From: Rhodamnia argentea
Lineage: Eukaryota; Streptophyta; Magnoliopsida; Myrtales; Myrtaceae
Length of the DNA stretch: 64,000 bases
Direction of reading: 5' to 3'
Assembly: GCF_020921035.1 (NCBI RefSeq)
Contig: NC_063158.1
Span: 4,322,001 to 4,386,000, forward strand
Below the pieces are notes generated by a model. The model saw only the letters and a list, made by a program, of their open reading frames with translations, was not told the DNA's origin and ran no database searches. A program made the position numbers and the translations under genes. Shown here piece by piece: positions 50,893-63,271 of the stretch (its first letter is position 1; the number at the start of each line of letters is the position of its first letter).

Positions 50893-51393
50893 GGGAAAAT
50901 TACAAAAATCCTTCGTATTTGTGCCAATTCAGTTCTAAATCTTTTATTTTTTTATCAATTGAGTCTTAAACTCTTTACATTTATGTCAATTCGGTCCATT
51001 CGATCAATTTTTGTTGAAAATCGGCGACGTGAAAACCGTCCGTCTTACGTGACGCACCAAGATCTGACGTGGATAATTTTCAATAATATTTTTCAAATTT
51101 TTTCGAATTCTTATTTTTTTTTTTCTATTTCGATGCCCGGTTAAAGGGAGAAGGAAGAAGGGAAGAAGAAACGGAAAAAAAAAGAGAAAGAAAAGAAAAA
51201 AGTAAAAAGAAAAGGAAAAGGAAAAGGAAAATAAAAATATTAATAAAAATCTTCAATGTTAGTGTCGGCCGGTCAAAATTAGCTAGATGGTAGCACAAAT
51301 GAAAAAAAATTATGATTCAAGTGGCAAAAAAAAGGTTTAAAATTAAATTTGCACAGTTACAATATTTTTAAGGTTTTGTTGGTAACTCTTGCA
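50893..51393. mobile_element. 501 bp Mutator-like MITE, same family as 50023-50152
   Basis: The left end is GGGAAAATTACAAAAATCC and the right end GGTTTTGTTGGTAACTCTTGCA. Flanks TTAATGAAA (50884-50892) and TCGATGAAA (51394-51402) match at seven of nine positions, a decayed target duplication. The arms show GTGCCAATTCAGT, ATGTCAATTCGGTCCATTCG and on the right GGCCGGTCAAAATTAGC. A purine-rich stretch of about 110 bp lies in the middle. Confidence 0.75.
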
Positions 51394-54232
51394 TCGATGA
51401 AAGGAAAGCAAATTTACATGGGCACCACCGAAAGATGATTAACGAAGTGTCTTATCACTAATTAATAATTCACCGCCCGACAACACGACAAAATCAATTA
51501 GGGTTCCCGACAATGGTGCCTCGTCTCCTAAGGAGGCAACTTCGGGGCAATGTCAAACACGTGGCGGGCAATGGCGCGCACACGCGTCCACTGGCAAAGT
51601 TAATCATGACCACTCCTTTTCACGAGTTTCCCTTCGGTTCACGTCGATTCTCCAGCCGAGACTTTTGGATCCGAGTTTGAACGGAGTCGGTACAGTCCAG
51701 TCTAGCGGTGGCATTTCACATCGGACTCATTCAAATTATGTTTGGCATCGTCGTGGCCCCTCTCTCTCGCGCCGTCGTTTTCGACAGTTAACTCCTTCCT
51801 AATGTCCTGTATACTCCTGTTTACTATTCTATCTGGCCAAACGATACTTTGAAAGATATTTGGTTTTTGGCCGCCCGTCAAGGAATCCCGGTTTATGATC
51901 GACTTGTGTTCGAAACAAAAATGGGCGATAGCCGGTCACAGTTTGCCGTATTAGAGAAGAGCCAAGTTGTTTCATTTGCGCGGAACAAGCGATCGAACAA
52001 TAAAATAGACAGAACAAGAAAATAAATCGGACACCGGATGTACGCGGTTCTATCGTAGAGACCTACGTCCAGGGGGAGAGCAGCACGAATTCCACTATAG
52101 AACGAGCGATACACGGAGATTACTGAACCACACTCGAGTCACTCGAACACTCTTAGTATTTCTCGGGCCCCAATTACATTCAAGAATGCACACGGTGTTT
52201 AGCCCCAAATTTCTAACGAAATAATCTCTCAATCTCGCAAAGGAATTAAAACAAATCTTAAACTCACAAGATTTAATCGGCTTTGACGCTTGAATACTTA
52301 ATGTAATTCCACGGAATAAATCCCACGAGCAAGCACTCGACAAACGGTGCTTCAAGAACTCTGCGTCAACTTCGGCACACCAAGCACTCACACGAAATCG
52401 GTGCTTCAAGGTCACGTACTAATCTTCGTCCTCTGACTTATATTATGCACATATGTATCAATATATATTCCACTACGGAGTCCTCCTCAAAGTTGACTTC
52501 AACGTGGACAAATCAACAAACCCAGATTGGTCTTATCACCTTTCCTTTCTTTGACCAAGTCCAAGTTGGACTTTTCAAAATTGCCCGACTCTCCAACGTA
52601 GGTTCTCTTTTGTTTACTCCAACAGATAAGTTCTGTTATTGATCAAGATTTGAGATATACCAAACATAGAATATATATTTCCACTGCAGATATTCACAAT
52701 CTTGCATGCAGATTTTATATCCACAAAAAATTTCCACGGATATTGTCCACAAATATTCGATTCGGAATATTTACAATTTCGCTTCGGGCTCAAAACTCGA
52801 GACATATTTTAACGGTTTCATCGAAAGAGTCGATGAAATATGGCTCAATAAGCGAATCGACATAACGTTGCGAAAAGGTCATTTGTTGATTTTTGATAGG
52901 AAAGTAAACGGCAAGAAATTTAAAAATGCCGAGACCGGAGGCAATTACGACCGTTCATGTGAATTGCGAGAAGTTATTCAATTGATTGAAGGGGCTTTTA
53001 CAATGAGTATCACTTGAGTATTCATAACTATCTACCAACGGTTACTAAATTTGAATAAAGAAATAACATCGTGATCTTGTTGGTGGCAAAGAAGTCATAC
53101 GATATTCTCTTATTGGCAACATTATCCATAAATAGTCATAGAAATCCTACAAGAGCGGCAATAAACATCACTTCCCAATGGATATGTTTTTCACGTGGAC
53201 CGCTGGTTGTTGATGACTCCGTCGGCCAACTTTCTAAATCTTGAAGGGCTCTCATTGATGACTTTCATGTTTTATTGTCGATGACTTCAGTGGCGAGTTG
53301 TTGATGCTCTTCAAATTGTGGATTGTTCTGTTCATCGATGACTTCCATTGTTCGCCAAACTCTGCTATAATCGATTAAGACTGTTGCCTCTCAATTATAA
53401 TAAAAAAATTCATCATTTCTGGGTGTCAATATGTTCCCATTTCTTAAAGAATTGACTGATAATCATTCAATTTAAATTAGTTAATCACATGCCCCCTTGT
53501 CATTTTCAAATTTGACTCCGACTTGTTTTCTTGAAAACAATATAGTTAATTGTGTTATGTCACGCACTATTTTTGCCCTACTTATTTCATTGTTTTCATT
53601 TGGTTCATATTCATCTCCAACTCACAATTTTACATCATAACCATGTTTTATGCAAAGTATTCATGTGCCCATTTATCCTTCTTTTAACAGTTGCTCATAT
53701 TGACACTCTCGTTGCCAATTGAAATAAATCGAAGATATATTGGCCTTTATTTTTCATTCTCTAAATTTGAATTTCAACCAATTAAAAGCTAGATTTGTGA
53801 ATTCTTTTTCTAAGAGCGAAGTGAGATATCTATTTCTAGCCTCCTTAAATCAAGTAATAAACTGATGGACCAACTCACTATTATACTCATAAAAAGTCTA
53901 ACCAAATCAATGGTCGATACTCCAGGTATCACTCTATAAAAGCGAGAATGAAATTGTCTTTCCATGTCTGCTCAATTACACACCGAATTAGATGGTAAAT
54001 TAGTGTACCCAGTGAAAGCATTTTTTGACTAAGACAAAAGGAAATAACATAATCTTAAAAACTCATTTGTTCTTACTTCTCCACACTAGGCTACAGATCA
54101 AACAATGTACTCGATGGTCGATTGTTCATCTTCGTCAATAAAAATGACAAAATCTGGATTTTGAAGCCTCATAGAAAAGGCTGATTATTAACCCAATCAG
54201 CATGTGGTTTCATATAAACATGCATAATAACA
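51394..54232. other. Gene-free stretch with unclassified repeats
   Basis: No coding sequence that I can support. A minus-strand frame of 106 codons at 52095-52415 is without domain. A short tandem pair around CAAGCACTC...CGGTGCTTCAAG is at about 52330-52412. A longer direct repeat at 53281-53415 has its partner at 56516-56645. The stretch 51830-52620 has the composition of LTR DNA, but ends could not be found. Confidence 0.45.
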
Positions 54233-54242
54233 CCCTTATTTA

Positions 54243-55412
54243 GAGGCAAAAAGACACCTAAAGTGTCAATATTTGTGTACGACGTTCACTTTAATATCAA
54301 TATATTTTTTTTATTACTTAAGTACCAAATCGGAGAAAAAACGATCACTTAAGTGTCAATTCCAACAAAAAATGATCACTTAAGTGCTAATTCCAATCAA
54401 ACAAGACACGTGATTTTTTTTTATTAATTTCTTAATATTATGTGAACATTTTTTTAAAAAAATTCAATCCACGAGGACGCCACGCAGACTTTTAAACTAT
54501 AAATTAAGTTAATTTTTCTATAAAATTAAAATTAAATAAAAAAAAATAACTTACAAAAAAAAAAAAAACATGCAATGGTAGTTGCAGCGGCAAGAGCCGT
54601 GAGCTCTTGTCGCCGCCGCCCACCATCGCCGGTGATGGGTGGGGGAGTGCCTAGGGGGGTTGGCCGAGCTCTAGCGACCACGGCCAAGGCCTTGCTAGGG
54701 GTCAGCAAGGCCCGGCCGTTCGCAAACCCACGGCGAAACGGACCTCACTCGGATCTAGGTGAAGTTAAAATCGCCCAACCACGGCTGGGCGTGGTTATCG
54801 CTTGGTGATTCCGACCTCGCCGTGGGTCCGTGAAGCCTCGGCTAGACCTCACCAACCCCTGGTGAGGCCCTGGCGGGGGTCACCGACCCGGGCACTCCCC
54901 CATCCATCGCTGGGCATTGCCGACGATAGTAGGTAGTGGCGGCGAGGGCTCATAGCCCTCGCAGCTATAACTTTAACTTTTTTTTTATTTGTTTATTGTT
55001 TATCTTATTTTTAGTTTATTTTTACTTTTTTAACATTAAGTGGATTTTTTTTATTGATTTTAATTGTTTTTTTGCTAACTAAGATCCTCCGACAAACCTC
55101 GTAAATGCTGTCTATGCTTTTCATCTATGCTTAGCAGAGTCAAGAAAAATTGGAAGAACAAATAGATACATTTGATAGAAATTCATTATCAATAGAAAAA
55201 AAAGAACTTTTCTTTATTTTCATTTCCAAGAACCGAACAAAGAAGAATTCATTTAGAAGATCAAATAAAAATTTTGAAAATTTTCTTTAGCGTAGTTAGC
55301 ACTGAAATAACCATTTTTCAAAAAAAAAAAATGGCACTTAAGTGATAAAATATATATATTAGCACTAACATGAACGCCGTACACAAATATTGATACTCCA
55401 AGTATCCTTTTG
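54243..55412. mobile_element. 1.17 kb foldback / long-TIR element with 10 bp flanking repeat
   Basis: Direct repeat CCCTTATTTA at 54233-54242 and 55413-55422. The left arm begins GAGGCAAAAAGACAC and the right arm, read in reverse, GGCAAAAGGATAC. Both continue with GTCAATATTTGTGTACG / ATCAATATTTGTGTACG, then CGTTCA. The arms extend inwards through A/T tracts into a GC-rich core (54566-54966) that is itself roughly palindromic: GCCGCCGCCCACCATCGCC faces GGCGATAGT...GGCGGCGAGGGC-type sequence. A 77-codon frame in the core (54575-54808) is a by-product of the GC content. The duplication length (9-10 bp) suits Mutator-like mobilisation. Confidence 0.8.
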
Positions 55413-55969
55413 CCCTTATTTAACCCTTATTGTTGTTGATCTTCTTCAGTAAAGTTTAAGTGTGGATTTAGTTAGCCATCTTGCATTGATAATTAACGTT
55501 AATCAGCACGTTAAGGGCCCAAGGTACCAATAGAACCATCGTCCTTTTATTTTTAACATTTGGTAGTTGTTCGGGCTGTCAACCAGTTTGATTTGCCAAA
55601 TTATTGTTGTCAATTTGATTGTTTTGACCAATATTATTAGCATCAATAAATGGAGAAAAACTAGGAACATACCCATTTAAAGATATGGCCTCAAGAGGGT
55701 ATCATTCATGCCATTGATGATTAATGACTGAATCACATATAGACTCACAATGTAATTAGCCATATCATCTTCTACTATTTTTTTTAATGGTTGACGTTAA
55801 GTTGAGATTTAGAGCAGTATTCCTCAACTGCTCATCAGTATGATGCACTGGAAGATCGACTTTCTCATGTTGACTCTCCCTAGTGGCTGAAGTCTCAAAA
55901 AAGGACATGAAGTTCAAATAAAAGCCTGACGTGCCTTCATTGTATCAAAAAAGGACATGAAGTTCATAT

Positions 55970-56509
55970 TATTTCAAATAAAGAACCGAAGTGACTATAT
56001 TAGTCTAGTCTCAAAAAAGGGTCTGAGTCACTTTAATTAAGGGCATTTTGGTCATTTACTATTTTTTTTATTTTTCTATTTTTTAAGAGATTTTGAAAAA
56101 AAAAAAAAAACAAGAACACAAGCGGGAGGATCGACCTCCTCCAGTGGCCGCCCCCCCACCGGCGGCCATAGGGGTCGCCGGCCCTAGCCGAAGCTCCGGC
56201 GAACTCAATGGCCACCAATAGGGCGGCGGCCACAAGCGTGGGGTTTGTCCTCCCCCAGCTGTGTTCTTTTAAAAAAAAAATATGTTTCTATTTTTGTTTT
56301 AATTTAATTTAACAAAAAATTATATTAAAATTATATTTTTACAAAAATGCTCTTGATTGGCCGAAAAATGGTCGGTTGGCCGATCGGCGAAGTCAAACCC
56401 TTATTTGAAACATCATAGCCACTTCAGGCCCTTCTTTAATACAATGAAGACCCTTCGTGCCCTTATTTAATTAAGGGCACTTTGGGTCCTTCTTTTTGAA
56501 ATTTTCCTT
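55970..56509. mobile_element. MITE related to the GT47-intron element
   Basis: The left side TTTCAAATAAAGAACCGAAGTG and the right side AAGGGCACTTTGGGTCC with AAATTTTCC end are inverted to each other. They match the termini of the 42048-42503 element (boundaries shown in part). The centre is T-rich, then GC-rich (about 56119-56245, GGCCGCCCCCCCACCGGCGG), then A/T-rich. Just left of it a 52 bp spaced repeat of TCAAAAAAGGACATGAAGTT is seen at 55893 and 55945. Confidence 0.65.
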
Positions 56510-57314
56510 TTTATGGATAACTTCACCGACGAGTTGTCAATGCTCTTCAAGTTGTTGATTGTTCGGTTCAGCGATGATTTCTAGTGTTCGCCAAATTAAG
56601 CTATTATCAGTTAGGTCTGTCACTTGTCGATTAGAATAAAAAAAAGTTAATTAAGTAACTGTAAAAAATTAATCATTTTTTTTGCGTTTGCCAGTTGTGG
56701 GGGGATGTTAATGAGTTCAAGAGGAGAGCGGCGACGCCACATTTCATCTTTTACTAAATTTCACCCCGTATCCTAACGAAATCCGAACGTGGAACTTCGA
56801 GTCTTCCGTACTCTTTCCAAATTCTACGTTTCGTGCATCAACTAACCCTTTTTATTATCCCTTCTTTCACCTGTTCTCATCATGATAATCACAACACATA
56901 ACACGAAAAGAAATTGACCAAACACGCTAGGTCTGCGCTGGCTGGGCTACGAACGTTCACAAAATAGCAAAGAGAAGCATGACCGACACAAATTGTTGAT
57001 TCGAATCGATGCATGGTTTCGAAATGTGAGTCCACAGGGTTTGCTGGTGCTATTCGACATAGGAATCGATTGACATCAATGTGATTTGATCTTTAGCATC
57101 TACTAAATCGACATATAGGCATCCGCGATCATGATTCCGACCCTACCCGCGTCGAGATCTTGATTCCGACCCTACCGGCATTGATGGCATAGCATCTAAT
57201 CTCCCCTTTTTCACAATAGGGACCCTCACTCGTCTTCTTCCTTTAAGGGTCGTGCAAAGTCCGGTAGGCCCTTATTACCTCTCTCATTTCTAGGTTTCTT
57301 TTTTGGGTCGGGCA

Positions 57315-57950
57315 AAATACCAAAAAAGTCATAAATCTATCAGATTGGTATCGATTCGATCTTAAAATTTTTAATTGAACCAATTTAATCTTAAACCTTT
57401 TTGTGTTGGTACTAATTGAGTCCGCCGGTTGATTTTGATAGGAAATCACGGACATAGATGATGGCCATCCTATGTGGCATGATCGAAGCGGATATGGACA
57501 AATTTTCAATTTTATTTTTACTAAAATTTATGTTACTTTTTTTTTCCTTTTTCTTTAATTTCCTTCATTTTTTTCCCAACAATTGGCCGGCGAGGTCATT
57601 GGCCACAAGCAAGGGCTAGTCTGGGCAAGGGTTGCTGGCCTTGGCCGGCGACCTCGACGGCTAGAGTTGATGAAATAAAGACAAAGAAATGAAATGAATA
57701 AAATAAAAAATTCTAAAATTCTAAAAAAAATAGAAAATATATAATATATAATATTTGTCATTGTCAAGACCGGCGTTCACATCAGCGATTTCCTACTAAA
57801 ACCGGATGGATGAACCGAATTAGGGTGAACACAAAAGATTTAGGACTAAATTAATTCTTTTTTTATTTTTAAATGAACTTAAATGATTGAATTAAAAGAT
57901 TTATGACTGATTGATATCAATGCAATCATACATTTCGGCTCGTCGGCTTA
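57315..57950. mobile_element. Mutator-like MITE copy with GC-rich core
   Basis: The left arm GGGCAAAATACCAAAAAAGT, then CATAAATC and TATCGATTCGATC, is answered on the right by GATTGAATTAAAAGATTTATGACTG in inverted order. The middle has GGCCGGCGAGGTC and its near-inverse GGCCGGCGACCTC (57586-57655) between T-rich and A-rich tracts. Right boundary approximate. Confidence 0.65.
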
Positions 57951-58891
57951 CCAATCATGGGGTCGGTCCTTAAAACGTAGGGCGATCACCATGTTTTGCT
58001 CACGGTTTGAGACTGTAAAATGCTTTACTCCAAGAGGGCTGACGAAGAAGAAGAAGATGTGGTGGGTCCAAAGCAATATGCCGAGTCACAAATGATACAA
58101 AACTAAAACATTAGAATAATTAGCAAATCCAAAGTGTCTATAACCATGGAAGTGCAAGATAATTTAGGTTTAATTTTCTAACAAAGCCTTTTTATCATAA
58201 AACTAAATCTATTTGTCAGAGTGTTGTTCATACTCCCCATCACCAGCGGGGTCGCCGGAGCCGCACCCCCGAACCGTTAGAGGGTTTTTTTTTTATAGTT
58301 TAAGCTAATATTTTATTAGTAATTTGGATTTAGACTCGGACTCATGAATAACTACCGCTATATATTATCTCTTTCTCTAACAATATAGAAATGTAATAGA
58401 TAGATCCGATTTGCTAATCATAGCGTCCAAATTTAAGGCCGAACCGGAATAAACCTTTTACGTGTCGAATCCTCTTTTTCGCTAATCGTTACTTTCGTTG
58501 TGATTTTGTGCCACATCCCGACATGCGAGCCATCACGATCCAAGTTGTGGCCGGATTGTCATGCTATTTGCAAGTCGTCCGTATTGAAAAATCAAACCAC
58601 GGTCACCCGTCTATTAAAATATCGTTAGTCAAAACGATTTTAATAATAAAACTTATTCTTTTTTTTTTTCATATGTGTTGATGTCCGGAGGCTGAATGTC
58701 CCATCCCTTGGTCCACCAATGACCAAATAATTAAAAGGAAGAAATAAAGGACGAAAGCTAAGTGAGCAAAACAAAATATAAAAAAAAAATATTTGAATTT
58801 TGGATTGAATTAGCAGCCAATTATGAAATCTTCCCCTTTTTTTGTTTGTATTAGACCCACAAAAAGATGTGCTTTCCCCTCATAAAGAGAG

Positions 58892-58903
58892 GATGACGTC
58901 ATC
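58892..58903. promoter_or_regulatory. Perfect 12 bp palindrome GATGACGTCATC (CRE/bZIP site)
   Basis: TGACGTCA core with symmetrical flanks. A second GATGACGT is at about 58936, then CACGTG near 58996 and TTGAC W-box cores near 59027. The block resembles a stress-responsive promoter, but no gene follows at a usual distance. Confidence 0.45.
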
Positions 58904-60020
58904 AGCTTATGCTTTCATTCCTCTGCTTTCCGTACGATGACGTAGGACGACTCCCGCCCCCGGAACGTTAGATGGGAGATTGGCCATCATCGAACACGTG
59001 CGACCCCGCACGTACGCTTTTTCCCCTTGACTTTTACGTCTCCCATTTCGATTCAATCCATGCGTACCATCCATTGATTTTATAGAACTTTTTCTTTTTT
59101 AGAAAGAAAGATGCCGAGTCGAAAGTTAATGTATTTCAAATCAAGCAAATTCTAAATAACTGTTAAACAAAGTAAAAGCCAGAGAGCAAATAACAAAACA
59201 CAATCCGCAATTAGAAACACGCTCTCATTCCTCCAAAGTAAATTTATTACCGTAAAATTTCGGTGTCCGATCACTAGATTCGGAGGTGAGAGCATGCCGA
59301 GATCTCCCACTCTATTTGTAACGGCTTGCGATGTGCGTTTAGGTTCAACGTCCTCATCACCATCGCCGTGAAGATACACCAATATCAATATGTTGAAAGA
59401 ACACAGATCAAATATCTCTAAAGAACTTCCACATCTATGTCTTGATCTAGTTTGATAGAGTAAAATATCTAATAATGGCCTAGATCTAAATCGAAATATG
59501 AGAGAGGACTAATCTCGGAGAGATTGTACAGCCACGTCACGAACATCCTCCTCGGTGGTCGTCGACTAGACGAATGGCCGAACCGATCGTCACGTTCACA
59601 CAAGATCAGCCACTGAAATTTATTCACGTACAAAAATGAAATCTTTAAATAGGAAAGAGGGAAACAAGAAGGAGAGAGAGAGAGAGGTCCCTCTTTCCCA
59701 AAATGCGACTTTTAATAATTCCGATCATATAATCTTTTGAGGATTGACGACAGTACGAAAAACGAAATCGGCATGGACCAAAATGCAACTTTTAATGATT
59801 CGAATTATTGTAAGACCTTAAAGATTAGTTAGACTAGAACGGTAGAAGTAGAACCAATCGAAATCAAGGCGAGTGTCCGGTAAAAAACACAAATGTTCCA
59901 ACGGAATTTCTTTTCTAACCCTAACATGACTTTGAAGATTTGATTCACTTAAGCCCAACTGATTTGACAATTGATCGTTGGGTTTCTCGTTCCTACTACC
60001 AAACCGACCCGATTCTTCCA

Positions 60021-60042
60021 TTCTCTCTCTCTCTCTCTCTCT
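60021..60042. repeat. (TC)n microsatellite
   Basis: About eleven TC units immediately 5' of a T-rich stretch and an ATG at 60073, a layout like a plant 5' leader. Confidence 0.9.
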
Positions 60043-60072
60043 TCTTTTTTTGTAATTTTTTTTTTTGTATTC

Positions 60073-60240
60073 ATGTCTGGCATTGATGGCCCATCAACAA
60101 GTTCTTTGGAATATGCTGTGATTTCAAACGATGATGCCGATTCATTTCACCTGAATCCTGTTCGAGGTTTTAGGATTTTGAAAAAAAACAACTCAGGTTG
60201 GTCCAAGGTTGGAATTTTTCTTATTAATTTTTGTTTTTAG
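60073..60240 (+). CDS. Exon-like short ORF, unknown, possibly a gene fragment
   Basis: 55 codons from an ATG preceded by a TC repeat and a T tract. The composition (MSGIDGPSTSSLEYAV..., Asp/Ser-rich, then basic) is protein-like. A GT follows Trp-Ser-Lys (AAG|GTTGGA), so this could be the first exon of a gene whose remainder is lost or which I cannot see. I recognise no family. The evidence is weak: no downstream exon was found. Confidence 0.2.
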   Translation: MSGIDGPSTSSLEYAVISNDDADSFHLNPVRGFRILKKNNSGWSKVGIFLINFCF

Positions 60241-61577
60241 TAGTTTAAAATTGCACGAGTCGTTTTCAATTTTTAATAATGGGACACACTCCATGTGCAA
60301 TAATGCTGGCTAGTTTAGCAATGCCGGGAACCCCACCAAGCCCTAGTGCACTTTATTTTCGAGTGGAATATTGGCTTTGGTCCTTTTTTTTTTTTTTTTT
60401 TCCTTTTTGGAGTTGGTAAGTGGAATATTTGTTGGTTTAGTTTAGTCCCTCGAGGTTCTATATTTTCCCAATTTCTCCTGTCGAAGGAAAGACAAAAGGG
60501 TCCCCTAAGTATGGATGAACCGAAGATGTTGCGATCAATTCATCAAAATCGAACAAGAGACCGTTTGGCTGGACCGAAAATAATCATATATCAAATCAAA
60601 TCTATACGGTCCGAATTTTCGTAATAAATGTTGATTATTTTGTGGGACAATAGATTCTCTTGCACATCAATATTGATCATATCACCTTCCTCATTTTTTT
60701 TTTTTTTTGGGGTCTCACCTACCTCTTTGTAAGTAAGTAAATTTCTAGGATTTTCACTAGGGTCGCAAAAGAGCTCAGCTCTCTTTTTGATTGAAGATCT
60801 GCTTGATAAGTGTCATGCTAAATTTGCAGGATCTTGAAAGAAAACAGGTCACCGGGGGTTAAATTATCCAGACCGGACAAGAGATTTAACTGTGAGCCGA
60901 AAGCATCGTCTTAACAAAGTTGAGAAGGGTTCGCTTAAACCTCTGGAAAATCGAAATGGCATTTCGAGCAAGTCCAAGAGTAGGTTCTCAAGAATGTTTT
61001 ATTATGTAGCGGTTATAGACCCTGAACGGATATCCTCGCGGACCTCGCCAACAACTTTTACCTACCAACACAGTAACTTCTGTCCAATCAAGTGAAAAAA
61101 GAAAAGTAAAGTAAATTCTGTGGAGCTCTGTAATATTTTTTTTGGGTAGTTAACATACGACCACCGGTTACGATCAAAGAATTGAATTCTCGAGATAAAA
61201 AAAAAAAAGAAGCAAGCTGCACTCGGATGACGTGAGCCGTTAGGTGACGTGGAACGCACCGTATCGTAACTCGGGCTCAACGAATGGAAGCAGTACTGCC
61301 TCCCTTTAAAGTACCTGCAATATAAACAGTAGGATCTCATTCGGTAGTCATAGCAAAGGAGAAAAAAGACGTTCGATGAGCCGGGAAGTTGAGTAATCTC
61401 ACGCTGCGCATTTCTCACTTAATTACAAGAAGGTTACCAAAAGCAGCATCACTCCAAACTCGTAAAGACCAAATCAAGAAAAGAGAAACAAAACTCTGGG
61501 TTGCTATCTATCTACATCTTGCACGCTTCTACTCTCCGCTTTTCCATATGAAGTATGTGTATTCATTATCGACTTCG

Positions 61578-63271
61578 CTATACCCCGACAACTTTCTTCA
61601 ACAGAACGAACAAACCATAGACGATGAAGACCATCACAATCTTCTTTGACGCTAATATTCTCAGATTCACCCTCACGCCATGCTTTCTCATCAACCCCAC
61701 CACTTCCCCACCCAACATCAGAAGCCAAGAGCCGGCTGCACACAGTAGTACTTTCATCGTATTCACAGGTCCGCACACATCTGCAATGTCACCCGACACC
61801 TCGACAAACGGCCATGTAGCAGCAGCATCACCACTTTCGACATAGTTTAGCCGAAGAGCCTTGTTCAGCCAGCCCGACAACCCGACAAGCACATTCGCAA
61901 GCCAAGCAATTTCATTGTCTGACACGGGACGTTTCATCCAGTCACCTTTGTACCTGATATCAGCAAATGCATTATGGACCACTCTTCTGGGCCTGAATAT
62001 TCCATCTCGAGATGACCGCTGCTCTTGCACTTCGGGAGTCACTGACACAGGCTTAAAGAAGTTACCACCAAACAACTTGCTAAGTTGGGCCTTCAAAGAA
62101 TCTATGTGTTGAAGGTTTTGTGCGAGGTTATCGCCAGAAAGGGTCTGCAGCTCGGCTTCAGCTCGGAGTATAAACAGCTGCAGAAGCAAAATATCGATTT
62201 TCAACATCTCAGTGAAGGAGTGGAAAATCCATTAGAAGAAAACCTGAGACTAGGTCTACCTGGAGTAGCTGTTGTCCACCATCTTCACCAGCACTGAAGA
62301 GCCGCAGGTCCTTGTTCCAGTTCTCATGCAAGAAGGATCCATCAGCATCATTCTCGCATAAGCCATCCTCCCAATCCTAGCATCAGCAGGGAAACCATTC
62401 TTAATTGTCGAAATAAAATTTATAACACCATAAAGAAAAAGAAAAGAAAAGACATATACAGCACCATTAGCAACGGTGTTCTAGTCCATCTTCTTAAAAC
62501 CTCATAAATGGATTCAACACCAACAGATGAACAAATTTTAGAACATGCTACATGCACCACAAATACCGGGAAGGACCTGACGGAACAGCCCAAAGAATCA
62601 ACATGATCATTGTGGCCGAAGTGTGGACAAGTTTGCCAGGTCTTCATGAAAATCTGCTGTTGCATTCCACTAAGCATTCTACTAGCTATTAAGATTAGAG
62701 CATCCCTATTCGGCAATCTTATCCAAACACTGCCCACTTAATTTTCTCTCTCTATTCAACAAATAACAGCAACTGTTTGCTTTTAGATAGTGTAATGCGA
62801 TCTAAAATGTGATGCTTGAGAATCCCTAGTTGTGAAGCTTAAGAGCTTACGTTGCAATGCCTGATTTTTAATTAAACAATTTCATTCCATGTCAAACTTT
62901 TGACCAAACCTTTAGCACAAAATTTCATCAAATTCAATAATCTCCAATACATTTCAGCATGACTATTTCCCCATTTCATCTCCCTTCAATCAAATAGTCC
63001 CATCTCCCATAAGTTCAGTCAGCACCTCAACGCAGAAAGTGCACCAAAAATGCTCAACATTTCTTGTTTACCATATCCTCCAATATAAAATAGGCAAATA
63101 AACTGTACAGGATGGAGAACCTACCTGTAGCTGTTCTCGGATTGATGGAATGAATCCATACAAGTCAGTCAATGCTGATTTGCCAAAACCAGCTTCTTTC
63201 ATATGAAATAGGGTATCGACATTCTTTATCAGATTGAGCAACTCCTTAGACGATGTCAGTATACACAGAAC
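61578..63271 (-). CDS. Plant protein of unknown function with C-terminal membrane segments, 5' part outside the window
   Basis: Three frame-consistent exons on the minus strand: 63271-63125, 62376-62260, 62177-61578, each starting and ending in phase 0. They give the last 287 residues; an acceptor (TTATAACAG) before 63271 shows that more exons lie upstream, beyond or near the right edge. Exon a has VLCILTSSKELLNLIKNV, a helical stretch. Exon b is acidic (DWEDGLCENDADGSF). The last exon begins with a coiled-coil-like LFILRAEAELQTLSGDNLAQ and an SLKAQLSKLFG helix, then a conserved-looking RYKGDWMKRPVSDNEIAWLA. Two hydrophobic segments near the end (VLLCAAGSWLLMLGGEVVGL; IVMVFIVYGLFVLL) suggest membrane association with a Lys-containing cytosolic tail. 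I do not recognise the family. Confidence 0.8.

Larger units (their letters stand above)
53281..56645. repeat. Diverged 130 bp direct repeats flanking 3.1 kb
   Basis: Copies at about 53281-53415 and 56516-56645 share ordered blocks: ACTTCA, CGAGTTGT, ATGCTCTTCAA, TTGATTGTTC/TGGATTGTTC, TGTTCGCCAAA, and AATAAAAAAA. Identity is roughly 75 percent by eye. The interior holds a foldback element and a MITE; whether the repeats are ends of one old element is open. Confidence 0.6.
57951..61577. other. Gene-poor region before the right-edge gene
   Basis: No complete gene found. It contains a promoter-like block with a perfect CRE palindrome at 58892-58903, a (TC)n repeat at 60021-60042 followed by an exon-like ORF, and several homopolymer tracts. 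The last few hundred bases are the 3' flank of the gene ending at 61578. Confidence 0.5.

Noticed and set aside
53820-54180. Possible gag-like sequence of a gypsy element on the minus strand
   Set aside because: Only isolated stretches resemble gag in shifting frames with many stops; no CCHC or protease motif nearby.
54575-54808. 77-codon GC-rich ORF in the foldback element
   Set aside because: Lies in the palindromic core; Ala/Arg/Pro-rich because of GC content, with no domain and no codon-level constraint visible.
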